DNA of 64,000 bases from NCBI GenBank assembly GCA_020744425.1, contig JAGMUV010000024.1, forward strand, positions 744,001 through 808,000, read 5' to 3'. The notes under the pieces were generated by a model. That model made no database searches and was not told the origin of the DNA. It was given only the letters and a program-made list of their open reading frames with translations. Each line of letters begins with the position of its first letter. The stretch's first letter is position 1. The translations under genes were made by a program, and so were the position numbers. This document shows positions 56,267 to 64,000 of this stretch, piece by piece. The stretch comes from Dactylonectria macrodidyma (lineage: Eukaryota > Ascomycota > Sordariomycetes > Hypocreales > Nectriaceae).

Positions 56267-59200
56267 TCATTTCTCCTCATTCAATGCCTCTTCGTGAGTC
56301 TGATCCGGATCCAAATCCATTTCCTCTTCTAGCGCACCCCAATCACTGTCGTCATCACTGTCCAAAATATGATCCCTGACCTGTTCGCTTGTCTGGTGAC
56401 AACGAGGCATCTTGTCTATCATGTCGCTTTCATCTGCACCTGTGACGAAGAACGAGTGATCAGGCTTCAAGAGTCGGCGTCGGCATACATATCCCATGGG
56501 AGTATGCGTAATGTCCTGAGTCTCGCGTCGAAAGGCCAGCCATTCTAGCAGGAACTTGAGAGGTTTCTCGATAGAGAGGCCATCAGTACCTATAGGTGAG
56601 ACTATTGGAGATGCATCATCTGCACTGTCTGGGACATCGCAAGAACCTTCCTGAACACCCAACCATGCCAACAAGGGCTTGTACTCAGCGTAATCGAAGT
56701 ACAGCTTCCCCGCAATGATGCCCAATTCAAGCGAGAGCCAACCGGGAAACTCATCGAGTTTCTTTCGAGAGGGAACCGTGAAGAATTGCAGAGTGTCGAA
56801 AATCCGCATAGATTTCGTGACAGGCGCCGCATAGCTGAGGAGCCAGACACGAGATTCAGCGACTGATTGAAGCCTGGGGAGTAGAAGCTCAGCTTCCTCG
56901 GGAATCACAATGAGGGCGGTTGCTGTGCTTGCACTCCAGAGGACCCATTCGACCGGGCGCTGATCTGAGTTAGTAATTGTAACACCGAGGAGGGTTGAAG
57001 AGGTACTTACTACTACAATAGACTCCGTCTCGGGTCTACCCTTGACTGTCTTGGAGAACTCCATAGAGACAAAAAGCTTGGATGCTGTATCGTGGACGCC
57101 AAACTTCCGACCAATGTTGGTGATACCGACAAAAGTGAACGCTTGGATGAATGGACCCGCGAGGTCCAACTCACTAGTCTTGACGAATCGGGAGATGTAT
57201 TCATCCAGGCCAGGGAACTTGAGCGGATCGAATGCCACCGGCTTCTGCTTCTCTCGGACTTGCTCGACTTCGAACTCAACCTCTCGCTCCTGTTCGACCT
57301 CTCCCAACGCAGATGAATCGTTTTTGATACCATACTTGTTTAAGTCGAGTCTCTGGAATTGAAGATTGGAGCTAAAGGCCTGGAGCTTGGGAAAGTCAAG
57401 CTGCGTAGGAACCATGTCAAGCGCCGTGTCCTTGGGGCCGTACAGCTCCTCAATCGACTGATCTTCTCGTAGCTGCATGGCGCTAATGAGCTCATGATCA
57501 GCTCCCTCTGTGCGCGTGGTGTTTTTGTATTTCCAAAGGGCGTTGGTGCGACGGCAAAAGTCGAATCCTTGGGCGATGTGCAGGGACATGATATCTTCGT
57601 TGGCCTTGCAACTCTGCTCGAGAAGCCAGCGCACAACATCATGTGAGGTGACTGGGCGACCGTCTTCGAGTTTGGGGTCAGCAGGCCGGAGATCTATAAT
57701 ACTTTGATATACCTCGGGAGGGGCGATGAATGCTACCGACTGGGTTGAGCCGAGTTGTCTCAGTCTCATCGCCGCTGTGAGTGCTCATGATTAGCGAAGA
57801 ACACATCGGTCGCTGGAATCAATACCTACCTTGCACTGTTTGATCCTTGGTTTGTCCCATTCCAAGAGTGACAACTCCCTTCGCATGGAGCGGGAGCTTC
57901 AGATCCGTGCCTCGCGTATGCGCCTCGTCGATGTAGACAACGCATTGGTCCATGCTATCCGCGAAAGAACTGGCTGAAAGCGAGATAGCAGACTTCTGGA
58001 AACGAGCGATAACCATGACTCGGCCTTCTCGGTCGAAATAAACGGCACCCTGGGCTGTGTGATCGATATCAAGCCATGCTTGCGCAAGATCATGGTTTTC
58101 CATCTCGAGAATATGGGCACCCGCATCGATGAGGACCCGAATCTGTTGTTTGTGAAGGAGTTCCAGGAGGCCTTTCTCACTCAAGTGCCGACGAAAGTCA
58201 TCAACAGCTTGGTAACATTCCTTGTTGCGATCCTCGAGAAGACAGCCCAAGACTTCCGCGTTTGTGTGAACAAGGGCCGCCAAGTCGTCCTGCCTAATGG
58301 TCTCTGGAAGCAGACGCTTATTGTCGTTTGTGCCACTGAACCCAGTTGTGAGGCGTGACCGAGATGACTCGTTGTGAGACGAGGAGTCCGTGGCGAGAAG
58401 CGGGATATCCCAGCCCGAGGCCTGGCGCTTGACCCCGAATTGCTTGGCATGCCGTGGGAAAACGAAGTTGTTCATGTACTGGTTTAGTACGTGTCTGTCA
58501 AATCGTAAGCACTTCCACACCTCTTCCATCTGCGCGTCGTCGTCGACACTGAGCAAGTTGACATGCCGGACTCGAGCCGGCAGGGCCTCGCAGCCTTGTA
58601 CCCAGTGCTCATATTGCGTCGCAGGATCGTCCGCCCTGATGATGTGGTTCAGGCTCTGAATGACCTGGCTCTTCGAAAGCCCGGTTTGGTAGAAGGCCAG
58701 GCATGTCAAGACAAGAGCAGTGTCTGGATGCCCGTACTCTGCCGTCTGGGAGGGAACGCCTTTGGCTTCGAATGGGACTGCAATGGGCGCACGATCTGGG
58801 TGAAGACCGAACTGCACATTCCATCGCTTCTTGAGGCAGAGAAGAATAATACGCTCCGAAATGAGACCGCGAAGCAAGTAGAGACACTTGACCCCGAAGA
58901 TATCGTCCGCCAAGGCCGCTTCTGCCATCCTCCACGTCGATTTCGAAGCATCCACACCAGAAACGATAAGCGCAATTGCTTTTTGGCCTTTTGTATCAGA
59001 CGGGTTCTTCAATTGTAATCGCGCAAGGCGGCCCTCGCAAACATCGTCGACGAGCAGCCCGTTGAGAGCATCCACGACCTTGCCATCGAGGAAGTGAATA
59101 ATGGGATAACCCTGATGGCGCCGGAGAATCTGAATGCTGCCTTTGCACTTCGACTCCAAGAGCGAGCAGTGGCCTTCAACGAGAGCCAACAGATCTTGCA

Positions 59201-62200
59201 CGACCTCCCAGCGATGAGGATGACCGTCGACAAGCACTGGTAAGCCGCTGGGATAGATTAGTTGCGTCTTGGGGGAGAGTGTAAGGTCGGACTCGTCGAG
59301 AATGTCACGGCTCTCGGTGTGAATCCATTCTTGTATCTGCATCATCTTTTGCGCTGTCTGTGAGTCCTCGTCGGCCAATTGCTGCACACCACTCAGCTGG
59401 AACGACAGGATGTGCTCGGGGAGACAAAGCATGACTCCACCAGATGCATGAGTGTCTTTGTGGATTCTTTCGTACAGTTCGAGCGCCTCTGCGCCCTTGG
59501 GCGACCGGCGTTCAAACGGTATGTGCTGGACTGTCCGCCCAACGAGCCGACCGATACGTCGCTGAATGACGAGGGCTGTTTGCAGCAATAAGGCGCGAGG
59601 AACGATTAGTCGACAAAGCTGAGTGCTATCTGCTAACATTGTCGCCGCCATGGGCATGATGCACGATGTTTTGCCTGTTGTTTTCGAGTAAGCACCTAGT
59701 CAAAGTTGTCCCGATCAAACTGACCTTGTCCCATGTTCATCTGCAGCACGGAATTGGTAGATGGCGATGGCGACACAATCGCTCTCGCTACGTCGACTTG
59801 CGACTGCCGTATGAGCAAGTCGTTGTCAATTTCGAGAAGCAGCCATTCCGGTCGGTCAACGGGACTCCAGTTCGTATGGCCGACGTTGTTTTGTTCCTCG
59901 ACAAGCCGCCGATTGTCACCACGTAGCGAAGCATCTTGCATTCTGCGAAGACGCTGAATTCGAGTGATAAGAACACCGTACCAAACGAGAGCTTCCTTCA
60001 TTCCCGGTCCTAGTTGCTGAGCATTGTCGTTTCGGAGCTGTTCGAGTAAAGCCACGGGAGAGAGACATAGCATAAGGTTTCCGAGGGCCAGCCATTTGTA
60101 GCATTGGCCGCCCTGCAAGAGCGAATCTGTGATAGTTTTGGCATGGCGTGATAGTGTTTGCTCAGCAAGGCAAAGGTGAGAATTGATATCGAGGTTCTGT
60201 GGAGGTTGATGAAGGGACGCCGACCGTTGGCGGTGTCGGACCAAGGCCCAGAGCGAACTCTTGAGATCTTCGCCGTATTGCTTTCGCGGAGGGTTGGGTG
60301 ACTGGACAAATGTGTCGATGATATTGTCGAGAATGGCTAGCTCTTTGGGTAGAGACGAAACATCAAGCGGCGTGTCACCGGGCGACGACAAACCAGAGAC
60401 CGAAGACATCGGCGAGTCGTCATGGAGATTCAGATCCCGAAAAGGCTTTCCATATGGTATTCGAGCAAGGCCAGTCTCGAGCGCCGGAACTATAAAATAA
60501 TAGTCTTCAGGGAGAGTTAAAGCAGACTCGGTCGAGTTCCCAAGCGCGGGGTGTCGAATCTCTTCTTCCGTCTCCAAACTCGGCTGAATCTCGTGCTGCA
60601 GCGTCTCATCAACAATGTCCTGAAGCTGCTTCAAGTAGCAGGATAACTGGTAGTTGTGGGTCATTCTCTCTATCTCGAGCTCTAGGCCCTGCCATGCTAA
60701 CGACATTACGATGAAGTCAAAATTTGAGTCTGCGTGCCTGGATTGCAGCTCGTGAGCCGTCCTAGGCGCACATGGCCACTCCTCCGCGATGGCCTTGGCA
60801 ATCTCACCCGCTTCGGCCTTTTGTTGCGTTTCGAAGTCGTCCCGAGATACAGCACCTAAGCTCCGGGCTTGGAGGATCTCTAGAGTGTCGTGAGTTTTGT
60901 CGTAGTTCAGCTGAGGCTCGAGAATGTGCTTTGTCAAAATGTCTGCGCTGGGTGTCTCAAACACCTTGAACTTGGTGAAGCTCGAAGCTTCTGGGGGTCC
61001 GATTTCCCGAAGCCGAGAATTCTTCGCGATGGTCGCTAGCCAAAAGACCAATTTCATGCCTTCTGCGTTTCTGTCTAGTGCCAGCAGCGCGAGCATGAAG
61101 AGGCGGACGTACTTGGTCGAGTTGTCGCTTCGGCACGTCTGGACGACCTTGCCCCACATTGATAGGATGTCGGCGTCGAGAAGTTCGTGAATGTTGATGC
61201 GTTGGAGGTCTTGGAAGCCCTCAGTTACATCCCTCGTGGTTTTGAACAAATGGGCTAGTGTCGTGAGTGTAGGCAGTCTGTCAGGTCTTTTCTAGAGCAC
61301 TTCGACAACCTGGTTCACCTGCAATCCTTCGGCATAGCCACGGCGGTCTCTGGGCTTGTAGGGGAATGATTGTGCAGCTTCAGCAAGGGCCAAGCAGTCG
61401 GAAGGCGAGCAAATGCGTGCATATATCTGTCTTCGAATGAGACTTCGGAGACTCAAATGCTTGTCGGAAATATCCTTTGGGTTTCTCGTGACTCGTTTCG
61501 CGGCCGTCAATTGAAACATCTGAAGCTCCTGCGATTTCTGAAGTATGCTCTCTGCCAGAGCAGCTAAGCCCTCGTGTTGAATGGTCATGGTCAGGCCCCG
61601 GTCCCGCTTGATCATCTGGTACGTCTTCAGGCCGCTTGGATAATACTTTGGTATCGGCGACAGAGACTTCAGAAGCAATAGCAAGTGCGTGGAGAGTCCC
61701 GACAACGGGGTCCACGGCTGGCTGCACGCTGAGGTCAAGCAATGAATGGCTTCTTCGGTCCCCGTCCGCCCAGTTAGTTCGTCTGGCAAAGGGAACGAGG
61801 TCGCAGCATGTAAGAGCGCCTTGAGATATAGGATTTCCGGCTCCTGGGCACAGTCAATCCGACCGAGGAGTGGGTCAATGTTGAAGCGGGCGTAATTGTT
61901 CGACTCGGTAATTTTGACGATGACGTGCATGCCTTTTCGGTCCCAAGAGTATGTCAGGCCGAGAGGAACAATGAGGCTCCTCTGGCTGGGATTCACGATA
62001 CTGCGTAGGACAATCTGGCTTGCGAGACCGTATAATGCGCCTGGATTTTGATCACGGTCGATCTCGGATGCGAGTTGCGGGCATGCAAGCAGGCCATTGT
62101 TGTTGACGGAGAACTTTAGCTCCAAACGCTTCATCTCAACTGTCAGTCTACCGCATCGGTTGAGCGGTTGGAAGATAACCAGCTTCTTAACGTCCTCAAA

Positions 62201-64000
62201 GTGCTGAAAGATACGAGCGACCTTCATACCGATCTCTGAGCGAGGCTCGATCAGCCGGCTACCAGGCCGCTTGGACCCCGTGTGGGGGCAAATGCCCGAA
62301 TGCCTGGTGCAAACCCGTTTGGGGACGTTTAGGATCCAATTCGATGACTTCGAGCGCCAAATATGCGGTTTCCGACGTATTTCCAGCATTCCCGAGTCCA
62401 GGTTTAGCCAGTGGACGCAGTCGTCAACAAGCCCAGAAGGGAGATCCATGTCCGACATGCCATCCATGTCTGACTTGCCCTTGAAGACAGTGCTTGGAAC
62501 GTACTCTAGCAACGAGTATTTGAACTTGGCTTGGATGATAACCTCCCTGTCCCTGAGGCCGATGTGTATCTGGTGACCGTTGACTAAACTCACAAGTTGA
62601 TATTCCATGCCTGGGAGTTCGGAAGGGCGGGCGAGCAAGTGTTGGTTCTGGAATAGATCTCGGATGCTTGGATTCTCCCTCACTTGTGAAGGCAGCCTTC
62701 CCAGCGGCTTTCCATCCACAAGCAAATGTCCCTGGAGTATGTGGTAGTGAACAGTTTGTGAGGTCGACCATGAACCATTGCTAGCAATACGTGATAGAAT
62801 CCACAAAGAGCGCTGGCCCTCGACGAAGCTCCAGGGGGAGTATGATCGACTATTGGGATCTGACGTGGTCCATGTCTCGTTGATGGCATCTTCGAGGACA
62901 GAGTGGGATTGCAAAGCCCATTTCTCGAAAATCCCTCTCATCGAATACGACATGAATGAATCCCTAAGTAGTAAGCCCTGGAGTAGCGGGGGGAGGGCAT
63001 CTGGAGTGATCAGGAGATTCTCCTGGAGCGCGATAGAGGCACGGAAGAACTGGAGGAGGTCGTGGCCCTCGAGAGCGTCAAGGGTATCTGGCGTGTCGAG
63101 ATAAATTGAAAATGTCTGACGGCAGAGGAGAGCAGCCCAAAAGGCAAAGGTAGCAGTCGTTTGCGCCATTTCTGCATCGGTCGCTGATGTGACCTCCTGG
63201 CGAAGGTTGATGATCCAGTTAGACGTGATCTCGCGAATTTTCAACAAAAGCCCGTGTACGTCAGCCCGGGAATTTCGAGGCCCTAGGTGATGCAGCCGCA
63301 GGGTCAGAGTGACCATGGTGCTCATACAAAACACTTCTCGCCTGTTCGACACCAGAGTATCTAGGCGGCAGCGCAGCTGCTCAATCAGTCGAACGCAGAA
63401 GTCTTCGTTCTTAAACCAACCGTGGGTTTCGCGGAGAGCGCTTGGATCCGGATGTATAGGGCCAGCTTGCAGGGCGATGTGATTGAGGAAGGTCGAGGTT
63501 GTTTCGTTGCTGAAGTTCAAGTTGGTGGCACCAAGTTCGACTAGAAGGACAAGCCATCTTCGGCGGCGCCCTGAGATTATACGTTGAAAGGCTGAGAACT
63601 CATGTACAGAAAAATCCGAGGGGCAATTGGGTGCATTTGCCGCTATCTTGTATGACGAAGGGGGAAAGACCATGTCTTCTAGACGTGCCGACTCGTTTTT
63701 GTAAGGATCCATGACACCGGCGGGTAACCAGGAGCCAAGTAAATATTGATACCAGGGGACGCCTGTGACCTCGGAAATCCAGACATTTGCTTCTGTATCG
63801 AAATATGAGAAGCAAGGTGCAAAGGGTAACGAGACGTCCGGCCAGGTCTTGGGAAGAAGCATCCCGCGGTAGTGAGTCTGGAGATACGACTTCGTCTGTG
63901 AAGCCAAGGTGAATGGTGCGAAATCCTGGTCGTGATTCAAATAGGGCATGAGACTGACGAATTCCTGCAGAAGCAGCGCAGGCTGATTGCGAGCAACCGG
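56267..64000 (-). CDS. giant DUF3638/DUF3645 protein, N-terminus outside the window
   Basis: The frame is open at 64000 and continues to the stop at 56267 in exons 64000-59725, 59674-57830, 57774-57011 and 56959-56267, about 2,524 residues. Introns are 50, 55 and 51 nt; the last is in frame but has GTAAGT and ACTAAC. The first splice builds NMGQGKTSCIMPM, a Walker-A-like loop starting DUF3638. HPDRAPIAVPFEAKGVPS is the DUF3645 signature, and VVYIDEAHTRGTDLKLP a DEAH-like box downstream. Such pairing suggests a SecA/helicase-like ATPase; some databases call the family ubiquitinyl hydrolase-like. An in-frame TAG at 61294-61292 interrupts exon 1; it is either a real nonsense change or lies in an 87-nt intron (61341-61255) with a weak GTGGCT donor. 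Confidence 0.87.

Noticed and set aside
1..64000. CRISPR arrays, bacterial operons, IS elements
   Set aside because: Spliced genes and eukaryotic families throughout; no regularly spaced repeats of CRISPR type were seen.

Overview
The window is nuclear DNA of a filamentous ascomycete (Pezizomycotina, most likely a Sordariomycete). This is inferred from introns of about 47-90 nt with GTRAGT-type donors and CTRAY branch points, four Zn(II)2Cys6 regulators, families largely confined to fungi (DUF6590, DUF6594, DUF7580, DUF3638/DUF3645, RTA1) and a retroelement relic whose stops fit repeat-induced point mutation (RIP). Twenty-four protein genes are supported, two of them cut by the window edges. 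Exon coordinates were assembled by hand from splice signals, reading phase and family motifs; nothing was searched against a database.

Region 1 (1-4.1 kb): the 3' part of a sulfatase-like gene, then about 2.5 kb without an intact gene. That stretch holds a decayed LINE RNase H domain, a cluster of AGCGG subrepeats and a 31-codon remnant of an NmrA-like gene.

Region 2 (4.1-25.8 kb): an accessory block of oxidative and tailoring genes without a visible polyketide synthase, NRPS or terpene synthase: flavin monooxygenase, O-methyltransferase, RTA1-like membrane protein, Zn2Cys6 regulator, a small unknown protein, a relic of an FMN-dependent hydroxyacid dehydrogenase, cytochrome P450, short-chain dehydrogenase, Zn2Cys6 regulator, 2-oxoglutarate/Fe(II) oxygenase and a third Zn2Cys6 regulator. 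Shared promoter motifs (CGG-type) suggest local control. It looks like the flank or remnant of a secondary-metabolite cluster.

Region 3 (26.2-32.4 kb): a divergent pair sharing a 257-bp promoter. One gene joins a DUF7580-like region to a C-terminal nucleoside-phosphorylase domain; the other joins degenerate zinc fingers, a ubiquitin-interacting-motif-like helix and DUF6590. Both architectures resemble fungal NLR/heterokaryon-incompatibility accessory proteins but lack an NTPase domain.

Region 4 (33.5-44.7 kb): metabolic genes: phytanoyl-CoA-dioxygenase-like, cyanamide-hydratase-like HD protein, sugar transporter, uridine-kinase-like P-loop protein, a Zn2Cys6/fungal_trans regulator and a second MFS transporter.

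Region 5 (45.0-48.1 kb): a second divergent pair, a DUF6594 membrane protein and a protein joining an N-terminal helical/hydrophobic segment to a retropepsin-like domain.

Region 6 (49.2-64 kb): mostly core genes: D-2-hydroxyacid dehydrogenase, PGAP4-like GPI glycosyltransferase, GPI-anchored fasciclin protein and the C-terminal 2,500 residues of a giant DUF3638/DUF3645 protein, which carries an in-frame TAG that needs explaining.
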